From positions 49,179-113,178 of the forward strand of contig JAJDUT010000005.1 of assembly GCA_022826515.1 (NCBI GenBank): a DNA stretch of 64,000 nt, in the 5' to 3' direction. The translations under genes were made by a program, and so were the position numbers. Shown here piece by piece: positions 20,825-33,542 of this stretch. Position 1 is the first letter of the stretch. Every line of letters begins with the position of its first letter. The stretch is from Candidatus Latescibacterota bacterium (GTDB lineage Bacteria > Latescibacterota > UBA2968 > UBA8231). The notes under the pieces were generated by a model, which had not been told where the DNA came from, made no database searches, and worked only from the letters and a program-made list of their open reading frames with translations.

Positions 20825-23800
20825 GTGTTACAGACTGCCAATGCATCGCGCAAACCGACTGATTTCGATTCCATCCGCATTCAGCTCGCTTCTCCCGAGA
20901 CCATTCGCGCTTGGTCGCGGGGGGAGGTCACCAAACCCGAAACGATCAACTACCGCTCCTTCAAACCGGAGCGCGACGGGTTGTTCTGCGAACGCATCTT
21001 CGGTCCGGTCAAGGACTGGAACTGCCACTGCGGCAAGTACAAGGGCATCCGCTATCGAGGCGTAGTATGCGACCGTTGCGGCGTCGAGGTCACGCAGGTC
21101 AAGGTTCGCCGCGAGCGCCTCGGGCACATCGAGCTGGCCGTACAGGTTTCCCACATCTGGTATTTCAAGTCGCTGCCTTCGCGCATCGGAGCCCTGCTCG
21201 ACATCTCGATGCGAAACCTTGAGCGCATCCTCTATTACGAGTCCTATGTCGTCATTGACCCGCGGGGTGCACCTGTAGAGAAGCTGGGTCTTTTGACGGA
21301 GGAGGAGCTTTTCGAGATACAAGAAGAAGGCGGCGATCCCGAGGTCGAGATGGGGGCACCCGCAGTCAAGCGGCTCTTAGAGGAAATCGACATTGAAGAG
21401 CTTTCAGCCGAGCTGCGAACCTTGGTTCGAATGGAGAGTTCGATACAACGCAAGCAAGAAGCCCTCAAGCGTCTCAAGGTCGTCGAAGCCTTCCGCCAGT
21501 CCGAAAACCGGCCCGAGTGGATGATTCTCGACAACATTCCGGTCATTCCGCCGGATCTGCGTCCCTTGGTACCCTTAGAGGGTGGTCGCTTCGCCACTTC
21601 CGATCTCAACGACCTCTACCGCCGAGTCATCAATCGCAACAATCGCTTGAAGAAGCTGATTAACATCAAGGCTCCCGAAGTCATCCTGCGCAACGAGAAG
21701 AGGATGCTTCAGGAAGCCGTTGATGCTCTCTTCGACAACGGGCGTCGCTCGCGGGCCGTGCGCGGCGACGGCAATCGTTCGCTCAAGTCGCTCAGCGATC
21801 TGCTCAAGGGTAAACAGGGCCGTTTTCGCCAGAACTTGCTAGGTAAGCGCGTTGACTATTCGGGCCGTTCGGTCATCGTCGTCGGTCCAGAACTCAAACT
21901 GTACCAGTGCGGTCTGCCCAAAGGAATGGCCCTAGAGCTGTTTAAGCCATTTGTAATTAAAAAGTTAGAAGAAAAAGGGCTGGTGCAAACCGTCAAGAGT
22001 GCCAAGAAGCTAGTCGAGCGCGAGCGCCCAGAGGTCTGGGACATTCTCGAGGAGATCATTCGCGACCACTGCGTATTGCTCAATCGGGCACCGACGTTGC
22101 ACAAATTGGGCATTCAGGCATTTCAGCCCATTCTCGTCGAGGGCAAGGCCATTCGCCTGCACCCGTTGGTCTGCGCTGCCTTTAATGCCGACTTCGATGG
22201 CGACCAGATGGCCGTGCATGTCCCGCTCTCGTTCGAGTCTCAGATCGAGGCGCGGCTGCTGATGCTTTCTACTAACAACATCCTCAAGCCGGCCGATGGC
22301 GAGCCGGTCATCATGGACAACCCTCAGGACATCGTGCTCGGCAGTTATTACCTGACCAAGGTGCGTTTTAGCGAAGCAGGTGGAGTCGAGCGCGCCTTTG
22401 CCAACAAGACCGAGGCGGTTGCGGCTTTTGAAGCGGGTCGCATTACCTTACACCAGCCGATTATAGTGCGCATTGATGACGAGATGGTGAATACGACTGT
22501 CGGTCGCTTGCTTTTCAACGAGGTGCTCCCGGAGGAAATCGGCTTTATCAACCGCACGGTTGACAAGGGCGATATCAAGAGGATTACCGCCCAAGTGCAT
22601 CGCCTCCTGGGCAACAGGCGTACGGCCGAGTTCGTCGATCAGCTCAAGAATATGGGCTATCACTACGCGACGCTGGCCGGCGTATCCATCGCCGTTGACG
22701 ACGTAGTCGTACCCGATACTAAAACCAAGCTCATTGACGGAGCGCTCAAGGAAGTAGAGAAAGTTCGCGATCAGTATGCCAACGGCATCATCACCGATGG
22801 CGAGCGCTACAACAAGATCATCGACATCTGGATGCATACCACATCGAAGGTCTCACGTGCGGTGCAGCACACGCTTGAGGAAGTCGAAGAGGGCTTTAAC
22901 TCGGTTTACATTATGAAGGATTCCGGTGCGCGCGGCAGCGAGGATCAGATCAAACAGCTAGGCGGTATGCGCGGCCTGATGAACAAACCGCAGAAAAAGC
23001 TGACCGGTGCTGTCGGCGAAATCATCGAAACGCCAATTATCGCCTCTTTCAAAGAAGGGCTGTCGGTACTCGAATACTTCATCTCGACCCACGGAGCGCG
23101 CAAGGGTTTGGCCGATACGGCTCTGAAGACGGCCGAAGCCGGATATCTGACGCGGCGGATGGTCGATGTGGCTCAAGATATGGTGATCAGCGAAGAAGAC
23201 TGCGGGACTAGCCAAGGGCTGACGATCGGCGCTCTCAAGGACGGAGAGGAGGTAATCGAGCCGCTGGCCGACCGCATCGTCGGCCGCGTATTGCAAGATG
23301 ACGCTCTCGATGCCGACCAAAATGTGGTGGCCCACGCGGGTACCCTGTTGGAAGAAGAAGACGCCAATCGCATTGCTCAAGCCGGCATTGAAGAAGTATA
23401 CATTCGCTCGGTGCTCACATGCGAGTCCGAGCGCGGCGTGTGCATCAAGTGCTACGGGCGCAACATGGGTACTGGGCGCGAGGTCAATGTGGGCGAGGCC
23501 GTTGGGGTCGTAGCCGCACAGAGTATTGGTGAACCAGGTACTCAGCTCACGCTGCGAACTTTTCACATCGGGGGTACGGCGAGTCGCATCGCCGAGCAGT
23601 CGCAGATCACCGCGCGCCGGGCTGGTCGCGTTCAATTTTCCAATGTCGATACGGTGCAAAACCCGATAGCTGGCGTCACGGTCGTCGGGCGCAACGGCGA
23701 AATTGGCTTGCTCGACGAACAGAATCGAGTGCGTTCTTCTATCGCCACCCCTTATGGCGCAGTACTCAAGGTCGAAAATGGGGAGCAAGTCGAGATGGGG

Positions 23801-24904
23801 GCTGTGCTGTACGAATGGGATCCATACAACAATGTGATTCTCACCGACCGCCCGGGCCGGATCCAGTTCACAGATATCACCAAGGAAACTATGCGCGAGG
23901 AATTCGACGAAAGTACGGGCCTGAGCGTCCGTAGTATAGTCGAACAGCGCGACCGCTCGCTAAGTCCGCAAATTGAGATCGAGAGTGAAGAATATGGAAA
24001 CCGTTCCTATATCATTCCGGTCGGTGCTCGTCTGCTGGTCGAAGACGGCGATAAAGTCGCACCGGGGCAGGTGTTGGTCAAGATCCCGCGCGAGCGTTCC
24101 AAGACGCGCGACATCACCGGCGGTTTGCCGCGCGTTGCTGAACTCTTTGAGGCACGTCGGCCCAAGGAACCGGCGGTCATATCGGAAATCGACGGCACGG
24201 TAAGCTTTGGCGGTCTAGTCCGCGGCAACCGCGAACTATTCGTCTCTCCGCTGAGTCCCGAGGACGAAACAAAGAAATACTTGGTGCCCTATGGCAAGCA
24301 CTTGCGCGTACACGAAGGCGACCGGGTTGAAGCTGGAGAGCGCCTCTCCGAGGGGTCGGTCAACCCGCACGATATTTTGCGGGTCCAGGGCGTGAGTAAG
24401 GTGCAGGAGTACTTGGTCAACGAGATTCAGGATGTCTATCGCCTCCAGGCTGTGGAGATCAACGACAAGCACATTGAGGTGATTGTCAAGCAAATGCTGC
24501 AGAAGGTGCGCATCATTGACCCAGGCGATACGAACTTCCTTGAAGGAGAAGAAGTGGATAAAATCCGCTTCGCCAGGGAGAATGACAAAGTCCTCTACGA
24601 GGGAGGAGACACAGCCACCTGCCAGCCGATCCTTTTGGGCATTACCCGTGCTTCGCTGCGCACGGATAGCTTTATCTCTGCCGCCTCTTTCCAAGAGACA
24701 ACGCGCGTGTTGACCGAGGCAGCCGTGCAAGGCAAGATAGACCACCTGCGCGGCCTCAAGGAAAACGTCATCATCGGCCGCTTGATTCCAGCCGGTACCG
24801 GGCACTACCAAGACGGCACCTATGAGAACTTGGAGCCCGAAGGCAATGGCAAAGCCGAGTTGACCGAAGTGGCGGCTGCGGAATCAGGTGTTTTGGGCGA
24901 GTAG
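20825..24904 (+). CDS. rpoC: RNA polymerase subunit beta'
   Basis: About 1359 residues. The N-terminal zinc site has Cys67, Cys69, Cys82 and Cys85 (NCHCG, VCDRCG). The catalytic Mg-binding NADFDGD is at 454-460. The second zinc site ([20 protein letters not shown]) and the trigger-loop region follow. GTG at 20825 is chosen because AAAGGGGG then sits at a normal distance; GTG at 20819 is the alternative. There is no large lineage-specific insertion visible by eye. Confidence 0.96.
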   Translation: MLQTANASRKPTDFDSIRIQLASPETIRAWSRGEVTKPETINYRSFKPERDGLFCERIFGPVKDWNCHCGKYKGIRYRGVVCDRCGVEVTQVKVRRERLGHIELAVQVSHIWYFKSLPSRIGALLDISMRNLERILYYESYVVIDPRGAPVEKLGLLTEEELFEIQEEGGDPEVEMGAPAVKRLLEEIDIEELSAELRTLVRMESSIQRKQEALKRLKVVEAFRQSENRPEWMILDNIPVIPPDLRPLVPLEGGRFATSDLNDLYRRVINRNNRLKKLINIKAPEVILRNEKRMLQEAVDALFDNGRRSRAVRGDGNRSLKSLSDLLKGKQGRFRQNLLGKRVDYSGRSVIVVGPELKLYQCGLPKGMALELFKPFVIKKLEEKGLVQTVKSAKKLVERERPEVWDILEEIIRDHCVLLNRAPTLHKLGIQAFQPILVEGKAIRLHPLVCAAFNADFDGDQMAVHVPLSFESQIEARLLMLSTNNILKPADGEPVIMDNPQDIVLGSYYLTKVRFSEAGGVERAFANKTEAVAAFEAGRITLHQPIIVRIDDEMVNTTVGRLLFNEVLPEEIGFINRTVDKGDIKRITAQVHRLLGNRRTAEFVDQLKNMGYHYATLAGVSIAVDDVVVPDTKTKLIDGALKEVEKVRDQYANGIITDGERYNKIIDIWMHTTSKVSRAVQHTLEEVEEGFNSVYIMKDSGARGSEDQIKQLGGMRGLMNKPQKKLTGAVGEIIETPIIASFKEGLSVLEYFISTHGARKGLADTALKTAEAGYLTRRMVDVAQDMVISEEDCGTSQGLTIGALKDGEEVIEPLADRIVGRVLQDDALDADQNVVAHAGTLLEEEDANRIAQAGIEEVYIRSVLTCESERGVCIKCYGRNMGTGREVNVGEAVGVVAAQSIGEPGTQLTLRTFHIGGTASRIAEQSQITARRAGRVQFSNVDTVQNPIAGVTVVGRNGEIGLLDEQNRVRSSIATPYGAVLKVENGEQVEMGAVLYEWDPYNNVILTDRPGRIQFTDITKETMREEFDESTGLSVRSIVEQRDRSLSPQIEIESEEYGNRSYIIPVGARLLVEDGDKVAPGQVLVKIPRERSKTRDITGGLPRVAELFEARRPKEPAVISEIDGTVSFGGLVRGNRELFVSPLSPEDETKKYLVPYGKHLRVHEGDRVEAGERLSEGSVNPHDILRVQGVSKVQEYLVNEIQDVYRLQAVEINDKHIEVIVKQMLQKVRIIDPGDTNFLEGEEVDKIRFARENDKVLYEGGDTATCQPILLGITRASLRTDSFISAASFQETTRVLTEAAVQGKIDHLRGLKENVIIGRLIPAGTGHYQDGTYENLEPEGNGKAELTEVAAAESGVLGE

Positions 24905-24906
24905 TA

Positions 24907-24935
24907 TTGACAGTTATACAATCTATATGTAAATT
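24907..24935 (+). promoter_or_regulatory. Promoter for the rpsL (str) block
   Basis: A perfect TTGACA (24907-24912) begins right after the rpoC stop. A 17-base spacer and TAAATT (24930-24935) follow, in an AT-rich stretch. It gives the str block its own transcription start inside the long run. Confidence 0.75.
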
Positions 24936-24978
24936 ATAAGTTTGCTATTTATTACGGAATGACGAGGAGAAACAGCGT

Positions 24979-25350
24979 TTGCCAACGGTTAGCCAGCTGG
25001 TTCGCAAAAGCCGGCAAAAATCACTAAAAAAGACGGATTCCCCAGCGCTGAGAGGTTGTCCCCAGCGCCGTGGCGTTTGCACGCGTGTTTACACCCAGAC
25101 GCCCAAGAAGCCCAACTCGGCTCTGCGCAAGATGGCTCGCGTGCGTTTGACTACGGGGATTGAAGTCACAGCTTACGTGCCAGGCGAGGGCCACACGCTG
25201 CAGGAACACTCCATCGTCTTAGTGCGCGGGGGTCGCATCAAGGATTGCCCTGGTGTGCGCTACCACATCGTGCGCGGCGTCCTCGATGCGACGGGCGTGG
25301 CCGATCGCCGTCAGGGTCGCTCCAAGTATGGCACCCGGCGGCCAACTTAA
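24979..25350 (+). CDS. rpsL: 30S ribosomal protein S12
   Basis: 123 residues from a TTG start with GAGGAG at 24964-24969. The streptomycin-relevant loops are wild type at the lysines ([11 protein letters not shown] and [11 protein letters not shown]). The second loop has Cys where E. coli has Leu90. S12 monitors decoding at the A site. Confidence 0.97.
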   Translation: MPTVSQLVRKSRQKSLKKTDSPALRGCPQRRGVCTRVYTQTPKKPNSALRKMARVRLTTGIEVTAYVPGEGHTLQEHSIVLVRGGRIKDCPGVRYHIVRGVLDATGVADRRQGRSKYGTRRPT

Positions 25351-25361
25351 GAGTACGAGCA

Positions 25362-25832
25362 ATGTCGCGGCGTAAAAAAGCAATCAAGCGCAGGCTGCTG
25401 CCGGATCCGAAATTCCACAATGTCTTGGCAGCTAGGTTCGTAAATTCGTTAATGAAACAAGGCAAGAAGAGCGTGGCCGAGCGGATATTCTACGACTCGA
25501 TTGACTTGGTCGTCGAGCGCAGTGGCCAAGACGGGATTGATATCTTCCAGAAGGCGCTGGAAAATGCCAAGCCCATCGTCATGGTTAAATCGCGTCGAGT
25601 CGGTGGTCAAACGTATCAGGTGCCGGTCGAAATGCGGCCAGACGAGCGCACAGCTCGTTCGATTCGCTGGTTGATTCGCTTCGCCCGCGAGCGCTCTGAG
25701 CGCACCATGGCCGAACGGTTGGCCAACGAGTTTATCGCTGCGTCAAGGGGTGAAGGTGGGGCTGTGCGAATGAAGGAAGACGTCCACCGCATGGCCGAGG
25801 CGAATAAAGCCTTCGCTCATTACAGATTTTAG
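25362..25832 (+). CDS. rpsG: 30S ribosomal protein S7
   Basis: 156 residues starting [16 protein letters not shown], with the signature [12 protein letters not shown] and the beta-hairpin [11 protein letters not shown]7 nucleates assembly of the 16S 3' domain. It starts 11 bases after rpsL. Confidence 0.97.
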   Translation: MSRRKKAIKRRLLPDPKFHNVLAARFVNSLMKQGKKSVAERIFYDSIDLVVERSGQDGIDIFQKALENAKPIVMVKSRRVGGQTYQVPVEMRPDERTARSIRWLIRFARERSERTMAERLANEFIAASRGEGGAVRMKEDVHRMAEANKAFAHYRF

Positions 25833-25848
25833 GGAGTTCTCAGGCCAA

Positions 25849-27927
25849 ATGGCACGAAAGTTCACACAAAAAGACACGCGCAATATCGGGATTGCGGCTC
25901 ACATTGACGCTGGCAAGACCACTACGACCGAGCGGATCCTCTACTATACTGGCCGAGTTCACCGCATGGGGGAGGTTCATGATGGTACAGCGACGATGGA
26001 CTGGATGGAGCAAGAGCGCGAGCGCGGAATTACCATAACCTCTGCCGCTACTGCCTGCCAGTGGAAGGATCACCGCATCAACATCATCGACACGCCCGGC
26101 CATGTGGATTTTACCGCCGAGGTCGAGCGTTCGCTGCGCGTACTCGACGGTGCCATAGGCGTTTTCTGCGCGGTCGGCGGAGTTGAGCCGCAGTCCGAGA
26201 CCGTCTGGCGCCAAGCCGACAAATACCGCGTCCCGCGCATTGCTTTTGTCAACAAAATGGATCGCAATGGGGCTGATTTTTTTCAGGTACTCAGCATGCT
26301 CCGAGAGCGATTGAACAGCAATTTTGTGCCGGTCCAGTTGCCCATCGGCGTTGGCGAGACGTTCAACGGCTTGATAGACTTGATCGAGATGAAGGCCATT
26401 ACCTACGAAGAGGCTAGTCAAGGCGTCAAGTTTTTCGAAGACGAGATCCCTGCGGACCTGCTAGAGGGGGCCTTGCAATACCGCGAAAAGCTGTTAGAGT
26501 CGGTGGCTGAATTCGACGATGGCTTGCTCGAAAAATTTCTCGAAGGGGAGGAAATTCACCCCGACGAAATCAGAGCTGCGCTGCGCCAAGCCACCATCTC
26601 GCTGAAGGCCGTGCCCGTAACGTGCGGCAGTGCTTATAAATATAAAGGCGTCCAGCGCTTGCTCGATGCGGTGCTACACTATCTGCCGTCTCCAGCCGAC
26701 GTCGGCGAAGTCAAGGGTATGCTGCCCCATTCCAGCGCGGAAGCGGTGCGTCCTGCCCTCGATGATGCGCCTTTTGCCGGGTTGGCCTTCAAGGTTATGA
26801 CGGATCCCTTTGTCGGGCGTCTCACCTTTGTTCGCGTCTATTCAGGTGTGCTAAGCTCGGGCACGTATCTTTACAATGTGACGACTGAGCGTCGCGAGCG
26901 CACCGCACGCTTGTTAGAGATGCATGCCAACGACCGCACTGAGTTATCTCGTGCCTATGCCGGTGATATAGTCGCGGTGGTCGGCCTCAAAAACACGACT
27001 ACTGGCGATACGCTTTGCGACGAGCAACATCCCATTGTCTTGGAAAAGATCGAATTCGCCGAGCCGGTGGTCCATGTGGCGATTGAGCCAAAGACGCGGG
27101 TGGATCAGGAGCAGCTATACATTGCCCTGTCCAAGCTCAGCGAGGAAGACCCAACCTTTCAGATCAAGTTCGACGACGAGACGGGCCAGACAATCATGTC
27201 GGGCATGGGCGAATTGCACTTAGAGATACTTATCGATCGCCTCTTCCGAGAATTCAAGGTCGAAGCCAATGTCGGCAAGCCCCAAGTGGCCTACAAAGAA
27301 GGTCTGCGCAGGGGCGTCGAGATTACAGGTAGGTTTGTGCGACAGACCGGAGGCCGCGGTCAGTACGGGCACGTCGAGTTGGAAATCGAGCCGGGCGAGC
27401 CGGGCAGTGGGCTGGTATTCGAGTCGAAAATTGTCGGTGGCAACATTCCTAGGGAATACATCAATCCAGTGCGCGAGGGCATTATTGAAGCGATGAGCAC
27501 CGGTCCTGTTGCCGGTTACCCGATCGAAGATGTTAAAGTCGTGCTGGTAGATGGGTCGTATCACGAGGTTGACTCATCGGAAGTCGCCTTTAAGGTCGCT
27601 GGATCCATGGCCTTCAAAGACGGTGCCGCCAAGGCATCTCCCTATCTCATGGAGCCGATTATGGAGTTGGAGGTCGTCGTCCCCGATCAATATCTGGGCG
27701 ACGTAATGGGCGATCTCAATTCGCACCGCGGAGAGATACAGGGCATCAATCCCCGTTCCGATGCCCAAGTCGTCAAGGCTTTCGTGCCGCTGAGCGAGAC
27801 TTTTGGCTACGCCACGCGCCTGCGTTCGCTGACCCAAGGCCGGGCGCTTTTTACCATGCAGTTTTCCAAATACCAAGCCGTCCCAAGCAACATCACCGAA
27901 CAAATCATCGACAGCACTCGAGGTTAA
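25849..27927 (+). CDS. fusA: Elongation factor G
   Basis: 692 residues. GTPase motifs are [20 protein letters not shown] and NKMD. The translocation domain IV has [15 protein letters not shown]. Length and motifs match canonical EF-G, which drives mRNA-tRNA translocation. It follows rpsG after 16 bases and precedes tuf. Confidence 0.97.
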   Translation: MARKFTQKDTRNIGIAAHIDAGKTTTTERILYYTGRVHRMGEVHDGTATMDWMEQERERGITITSAATACQWKDHRINIIDTPGHVDFTAEVERSLRVLDGAIGVFCAVGGVEPQSETVWRQADKYRVPRIAFVNKMDRNGADFFQVLSMLRERLNSNFVPVQLPIGVGETFNGLIDLIEMKAITYEEASQGVKFFEDEIPADLLEGALQYREKLLESVAEFDDGLLEKFLEGEEIHPDEIRAALRQATISLKAVPVTCGSAYKYKGVQRLLDAVLHYLPSPADVGEVKGMLPHSSAEAVRPALDDAPFAGLAFKVMTDPFVGRLTFVRVYSGVLSSGTYLYNVTTERRERTARLLEMHANDRTELSRAYAGDIVAVVGLKNTTTGDTLCDEQHPIVLEKIEFAEPVVHVAIEPKTRVDQEQLYIALSKLSEEDPTFQIKFDDETGQTIMSGMGELHLEILIDRLFREFKVEANVGKPQVAYKEGLRRGVEITGRFVRQTGGRGQYGHVELEIEPGEPGSGLVFESKIVGGNIPREYINPVREGIIEAMSTGPVAGYPIEDVKVVLVDGSYHEVDSSEVAFKVAGSMAFKDGAAKASPYLMEPIMELEVVVPDQYLGDVMGDLNSHRGEIQGINPRSDAQVVKAFVPLSETFGYATRLRSLTQGRALFTMQFSKYQAVPSNITEQIIDSTRG

Positions 27928-27966
27928 GCGGTAACCCGCCTTTCAGAACAGGAGAGGATTTAAGAA

Positions 27967-29157
<1,191 letters not shown>

Positions 29158-29186
29158 GAAAAGCCGCGTTAGGGAGATGCGAGCCA

Positions 29187-29495
29187 GTGGCAGTTGACAG
29201 AATACGCATTCGCCTCAAAGCCTACGACCACATGGCGTTGGACAAATCCGTGGACGAAATCGTCCAGACGGTCAAGCGCAGCGGGGCTCGCATCGCCGGC
29301 CCGGTGCCACTGCCGACGGCTCGCACGGTGTACACCGTGCTGAGATCTCCACATGTGGACAAGAAATCGCGCGAACAGTTCGAGACGCGCATCCACAAGC
29401 GGCTTATCGATATTTACGATTCAACGCCGCAGACTGTGGACGCGCTGATGAAGCTCGATCTGCCGGCGGGCATCGGCATCGACATAAAGGTTTGA
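29187..29495 (+). CDS. rpsJ: 30S ribosomal protein S10 (NusE)
   Basis: 102 residues from a GTG start. [13 protein letters not shown] and [13 protein letters not shown] are the standard S10 blocks, and the C-terminus ([18 protein letters not shown]) is complete. The next gene should be rplC, but rplD follows after 7 bases. Confidence 0.97.
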   Translation: MAVDRIRIRLKAYDHMALDKSVDEIVQTVKRSGARIAGPVPLPTARTVYTVLRSPHVDKKSREQFETRIHKRLIDIYDSTPQTVDALMKLDLPAGIGIDIKV

Positions 29496-29502
29496 TTGGA
29501 TC

Positions 29503-30141
29503 ATGGGCGTGCAGGTAGAAGTGCTAAACAGCGAAGGGCAAGCAAACGACTCAGTGGAATTGCCCGAGGATTTGTTCGGCATTGAGGTTTCGGAGTACGC
29601 CCTCTACCGAGCGGTTGTCGCCACCCAAGCGAATCAGCGGCAGGGGACGGCCTCGGCTAAGACCCGCTCTGAAATAGCCCGCACGAGCAAGAAGCACCAC
29701 CGCCAGAAAGGCACGGGTTGGGCGCGTCGGGGTTCACTGCGCTCGCCTTTAGTGCGCGGTGGTGGCGTGGCCTTTGGTCCCCGCCCCCGTTCTTATTCTT
29801 CTAAGTTGCCCAAGTCCCTCAAGCGTTTGGCCTTTCGCTCGGCACTCACGCTCAAAGGTACGGAAGGGCAGGTCAAGATCGTCACTGAATTTGACTTTCC
29901 CGCTCCCAGTACCCGTTCCTTTCAGAAGGTTATTGAAGCGTGCGGCCTCAAAGATCAGAAGGTTCTGTTCATTACTCTGGAAAGTTCGCCAGTATTGATC
30001 AAATCGAGCCGCAATCTGCCCAAGGTAAAAATGGCTCATCTAGGATCGCTATCTACGTATGACTTGCTGGCAGCGGACGTGGTTTTATTTACGCGCCAAG
30101 CCTTTGACCGGCTCGTAGAAAACCGTGGCCAAAGGGACTGA
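29503..30141 (+). CDS. rplD: 50S ribosomal protein L4
   Basis: 212 residues, complete at both ends. The N-terminus is VQVEVLNSEGQ and the tunnel loop is HHRQKGTGWARRGSLRSP. The usual Arg in GTGRAR is Trp here (GTGWAR). L4 lines the exit-tunnel constriction and in E. coli represses the S10 operon. Confidence 0.96.
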   Translation: MGVQVEVLNSEGQANDSVELPEDLFGIEVSEYALYRAVVATQANQRQGTASAKTRSEIARTSKKHHRQKGTGWARRGSLRSPLVRGGGVAFGPRPRSYSSKLPKSLKRLAFRSALTLKGTEGQVKIVTEFDFPAPSTRSFQKVIEACGLKDQKVLFITLESSPVLIKSSRNLPKVKMAHLGSLSTYDLLAADVVLFTRQAFDRLVENRGQRD

Positions 30142-30145
30142 GAAA

Positions 30146-30430
30146 ATGAACCCGCGAGCGATTATTCAGAAGCCGGTGATTACCGAAAAAGCCTCCATGT
30201 TACGCGAGGGCAACAAATACGCCTTTCGCGTCCATCCCAAGGCCAACAAACTCCAGATCCGTCAGGCAGTAGAATCCATTTTTTCGGTTAAGGTTGAGTC
30301 CGTCCGCACCATCAAAGTCCCCAGCAAGCCCAAGCGGCAAGGGATGTACCTAGGGCGGCGTGCTGGTTGGAAAAAGGCCTATGTGACGCTCCGGGCCGGC
30401 GACTCCATTGAATTTGCAGAAAATACCTAG
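30146..30430 (+). CDS. rplW: 50S ribosomal protein L23
   Basis: 94 residues from ATG 30146 (MNPRAIIQKPVITEKASML). An in-frame GTG at 30125 would overlap rplD and add seven residues. ITEKAS and YAFRVHPKANKLQI are typical. L23 sits at the tunnel exit and binds trigger factor and SRP. Confidence 0.95.
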   Translation: MNPRAIIQKPVITEKASMLREGNKYAFRVHPKANKLQIRQAVESIFSVKVESVRTIKVPSKPKRQGMYLGRRAGWKKAYVTLRAGDSIEFAENT

Positions 30431-30446
30431 CTAAACTGGACTTAAG

Positions 30447-31280
30447 ATGGCAGTCAAGAAATTCCGTCCCACAACTCCGACGCTGCGCTACAAGACGGTC
30501 AATTCCTTTGAGGAACTGACACGCAGCAAGCCCGAGAAGTCGTTACTTGCTGCGGCTGTTAGCAAATCGGGCGGGCGCAACAATCAGGGCCGCATGACCA
30601 TGCGTCGGCGTGGAGGGGGGCATAAGCGGCGCTATCGCGTCATCGATTTCAAGCGCACCAAGCTTGGTGTGCCAGGTCGGGTCGCCGCGATTGAATACGA
30701 TCCCAACCGCTCGGCGTTTATTGCTCTGATTGTCTATGCCGATGGAGATAAGCGCTACATTCTCGCGCCTTTGGGCCTGAAGGTTGGGGCCGAGATCTCC
30801 GCAGGTTCCAATGCTCCAATCCGGGTCGGCAATGCCCTCCCGTTGGCCAATATTCCCTTGGGAGCAACGGTTCACAATGTCGAACTCAATCCCGGCCACG
30901 GTGGGCAGCTAGCGCGCAGCGCGGGCGCTGAAGTGCAGCTTCTCGGTCGCGAGGGCGGGCGGGCGCAACTGCGTCTGCCTTCCGGGGAAAATCGCGAAGT
31001 TCCTGTCCAGTGCATGGCCACCTTGGGGCAGGTGGGCAATATAGAGCACGCTAATATTGTCATTGGCAAAGCTGGTCGCTCCCGTTGGTTGGGGCGCAGA
31101 CCCAAGGTGCGGGGCGTAGTTATGAATCCGGTTGACCACCCGCATGGGGGGGGGGAAGGCCGATCTTCAGGTGGACGGCACCCGGTCACCCCTTGGGGGA
31201 AGCCCACCAAGGGCTACAAGACGCGCAAGCGCAAAAACCAAAGCAATCAGTGGATTATACGTCGGCGAAACGCGAAGTAG
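30447..31280 (+). CDS. rplB: 50S ribosomal protein L2
   Basis: 277 residues with the peptidyl-transferase-near motif [18 protein letters not shown], which includes the essential histidine, and the N-terminal [16 protein letters not shown]. It is canonical in length. Confidence 0.97.
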   Translation: MAVKKFRPTTPTLRYKTVNSFEELTRSKPEKSLLAAAVSKSGGRNNQGRMTMRRRGGGHKRRYRVIDFKRTKLGVPGRVAAIEYDPNRSAFIALIVYADGDKRYILAPLGLKVGAEISAGSNAPIRVGNALPLANIPLGATVHNVELNPGHGGQLARSAGAEVQLLGREGGRAQLRLPSGENREVPVQCMATLGQVGNIEHANIVIGKAGRSRWLGRRPKVRGVVMNPVDHPHGGGEGRSSGGRHPVTPWGKPTKGYKTRKRKNQSNQWIIRRRNAK

Positions 31281-31289
31281 CGAGAGATT

Positions 31290-31577
31290 ATGCCAAGATC
31301 GATCAAAAAAGGCCCTTTTGTTGACGGGCATTTAGCAAAAAAGGTCGAACACCTCAATCGCACGGGCGACAAGCAGGTCGTGCGGACTTGGTCGCGGCGC
31401 TCGACCATTACGCCCGACTTCGTCGGCCATACGCTAGCCGTTTACAACGGCAATAAGTTTATTCCAGTGTACATCACTGAGAACATGGTCGGGCACAAGC
31501 TCGGCGAGTTTGCTCCGACCCGCACTTTTCGCGGTCACGGAGGCCGGTTGACCGAGCGCGGCACGAGGATTCAATAG
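31290..31577 (+). CDS. rpsS: 30S ribosomal protein S19
   Basis: 95 residues, starting [15 protein letters not shown] and containing [20 protein letters not shown]. It is a head protein next to S13. It is followed after one base by rplV. Confidence 0.97.
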   Translation: MPRSIKKGPFVDGHLAKKVEHLNRTGDKQVVRTWSRRSTITPDFVGHTLAVYNGNKFIPVYITENMVGHKLGEFAPTRTFRGHGGRLTERGTRIQ

Positions 31578-31578
31578 C

Positions 31579-31926
31579 ATGGAAGCCCAAGCCGTCCTCA
31601 AACAAATTGGCGTACCGACCACTAAAGTGCGCCAGCTCATCGACCTGATTCGCGGCAAGCCGGTCGATGAGGCGCTTACCATTCTCCGGTTTTCGCCTCG
31701 CCCAGTAGCCAAGCTAGTCGAAAAGACCCTGCGTTCGGCCATATCGAATGGGATCAATCAGGACGAGGAAAATCCGGTTGACGCCGATGATCTCTATGTA
31801 ATTCGCGTCTTCGCCGACGAAGGACGCGATCTTAAGCGCATTCGTCCACGGGCTCGCGGCTCGGCCGATCGCATTCGCAAGCGCCACTGCAATCTCACGG
31901 TCGTCGTCAGCGACGAGGTCAACTAA
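31579..31926 (+). CDS. rplV: 50S ribosomal protein L22
   Basis: 115 residues with the globular domain (TKVRQLIDLIRGKPVDEAL) and the tunnel beta-hairpin (KRIRPRARGSADRIRKR). There is no deletion in the hairpin region of the type linked with macrolide resistance. Confidence 0.96.
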   Translation: MEAQAVLKQIGVPTTKVRQLIDLIRGKPVDEALTILRFSPRPVAKLVEKTLRSAISNGINQDEENPVDADDLYVIRVFADEGRDLKRIRPRARGSADRIRKRHCNLTVVVSDEVN

Positions 31927-31936
31927 GGGGGACACC

Positions 31937-32593
31937 TTGGGCCAGAAAACACATCCATACGGCTTCCGTCTCGGGGTCATCAAGCCTTGGCGTTCAAATT
32001 GGTTCGCCGAAAAGGATTTTTCCGAGTTGCTCAAGGAAGACCTCATGTTGCGGCGCTACGTGCGTCAGCGCCTACAGCGAGCTGGCGTATCTCAGATTAA
32101 TATCGAACGCCAACCCAAGCGAGTTACCGTTGAAGTGCACACAGCGCGTCCTGGTATTGCCATTGGTCGTCGCGGGGCCGAAGTCGATAAAATTCGCGAC
32201 GAGCTCAAGGCGCTGACCAGCAAGGATGTTTCTCTCAACATCCAAGAGATCAAAAAGCCCGAACTAGATGCTCAGCTAGTGGCCGACAATCTGGCTCGCC
32301 AGTTAGAACAACGCGTTTCCTTTCGCCGGGCCATGAAGAAATCTGTAGCCTCGTCGATGCGCATGGGGGCCGAAGGTATCCGCATCGTCTGTTCCGGGCG
32401 CATCGGTGGTTCGGAGATGGGCAGGCGCGAGCGTTCCGAGCCAGCCGGTCGGGTCCCGTTGCACACGCTGCGCGCTGATATCGACTACGCCATGGCAACG
32501 GCTTATACCGTATCGGGGACTGTGGGCGTAAAAGTTTGGATTTGTCACGGCGAAGTTATGGCCGAAGGAGAAGGGGCCGCTCAGGCGGTCTGA
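31937..32593 (+). CDS. rpsC: 30S ribosomal protein S3
   Basis: 218 residues from a TTG start (GQKTHPYGFRLG). The KH domain has IGRRGAEVDKIRDELK. S3 forms part of the mRNA entry channel helicase. Confidence 0.97.
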   Translation: MGQKTHPYGFRLGVIKPWRSNWFAEKDFSELLKEDLMLRRYVRQRLQRAGVSQINIERQPKRVTVEVHTARPGIAIGRRGAEVDKIRDELKALTSKDVSLNIQEIKKPELDAQLVADNLARQLEQRVSFRRAMKKSVASSMRMGAEGIRIVCSGRIGGSEMGRRERSEPAGRVPLHTLRADIDYAMATAYTVSGTVGVKVWICHGEVMAEGEGAAQAV

Positions 32594-32611
32594 TTACAGC
32601 GAGGCTCTCTT

Positions 32612-33019
32612 ATGTTGATGCCCAAGAAGTCCAAGTGGAGGAAGCATGCGCGAGGCCGCATGCGCGGCCAAACCAAAGGCGGGGACATGGTCTCCTTCGG
32701 CGAATACGGCCTCAAAGCCCTTGAGCCTTGTTGGATTACCAGCCGTCAGATTGAGGCCATGCGCGTGGCGATTAGTCGGGCAATGAGCCGTACGGGCAAG
32801 ATGTGGATCCGCATTTTTCCCGACAAACCGATCACCAAGAAACCGGCTGAAACCCGCATGGGTAAAGGCAAGGGGCCGCCCGAGGGATGGGTTGCGGTGG
32901 TCAAACCTGGGCGGGTGATGGTCGAGCTTTCTGGGGTGCCCGAAGACACGGCCCGCGAGGCATTCCGCCGTGCTGGCCACAAACTGCCCATCAAGACCAA
33001 GGTCGTCAAACGAGTATGA
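32612..33019 (+). CDS. rplP: 50S ribosomal protein L16
   Basis: 135 residues beginning [16 protein letters not shown], the canonical L16 start. [19 protein letters not shown] is the loop near the A-site tRNA. Confidence 0.97.
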   Translation: MLMPKKSKWRKHARGRMRGQTKGGDMVSFGEYGLKALEPCWITSRQIEAMRVAISRAMSRTGKMWIRIFPDKPITKKPAETRMGKGKGPPEGWVAVVKPGRVMVELSGVPEDTAREAFRRAGHKLPIKTKVVKRV

Positions 33020-33023
33020 GGTT

Positions 33024-33239
33024 ATGAAGGTTAGCGAATTGCGTGAGATGAGTTCAGAAGAAGTGCAAAACAGGTTGGAAGAACTACACGAGGAATTCTT
33101 CAACCTGCGTTTTCAGCACGTAGCCGGCCAGTTGACTAGCCCCATTCGGTTGCGGCAAGTGCGGCGCGACATTGCCAAGGCGCACACCGTGCTCAAAGAG
33201 CACGCACTTGGCATTCGCTCCTTGGCCGGCGGGAAGTAG
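33024..33239 (+). CDS. rpmC: 50S ribosomal protein L29
   Basis: 71 residues (MKVSELREMSSEEVQNRLEE, FNLRFQHVAGQL), the two-helix L29 fold at the tunnel exit. The ATG at 33024 is 5 bases from the rplP stop. Confidence 0.95.
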   Translation: MKVSELREMSSEEVQNRLEELHEEFFNLRFQHVAGQLTSPIRLRQVRRDIAKAHTVLKEHALGIRSLAGGK

Positions 33240-33246
33240 GTGGCAG

Positions 33247-33516
33247 ATGGCTAAACAAAAAAGGGATCGGAGCCTAGACCGGCGTCAGGCCGAAGGCCGA
33301 GTGCTCAAGGCCAACAACGTCAAGACGCGGGTCGTGGCGGTCGAACAGCGCATTCCGCATGCCCTGTATGGCCGGATCATCCGCCGCACCGCCAAGTTCG
33401 TCGCCCACGATGAGCGAGAAGAGTCGCAGGTTGGAGATCTCGTGCGCATTGAGGAATGCCGCCCCATGAGCAAAACCAAGCGTTGGCGGCTCGTTGATAT
33501 ATTAGAGCGGCAGTAG
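33247..33516 (+). CDS. rpsQ: 30S ribosomal protein S17
   Basis: 89 residues with the OB-fold motifs GRVLKANNVKTRVV and VGDLVRIEECRPMSKTKRW. ATG 33247 gives a normal N-terminus. Confidence 0.96.
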   Translation: MAKQKRDRSLDRRQAEGRVLKANNVKTRVVAVEQRIPHALYGRIIRRTAKFVAHDEREESQVGDLVRIEECRPMSKTKRWRLVDILERQ

Positions 33517-33542
33517 ATTAAATTTAGGCTTGTAGGAACAAA

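Noticed and set aside
22958..23788. 276-residue open frame antisense to rpoC
   Set aside because: It is a shadow frame inside a highly conserved gene with no ribosome site or family match.
25222..25280. S12 Cys at the Leu90 position as streptomycin resistance
   Set aside because: The key lysines and Pro91 are unchanged; the Cys change alone gives no supported prediction.
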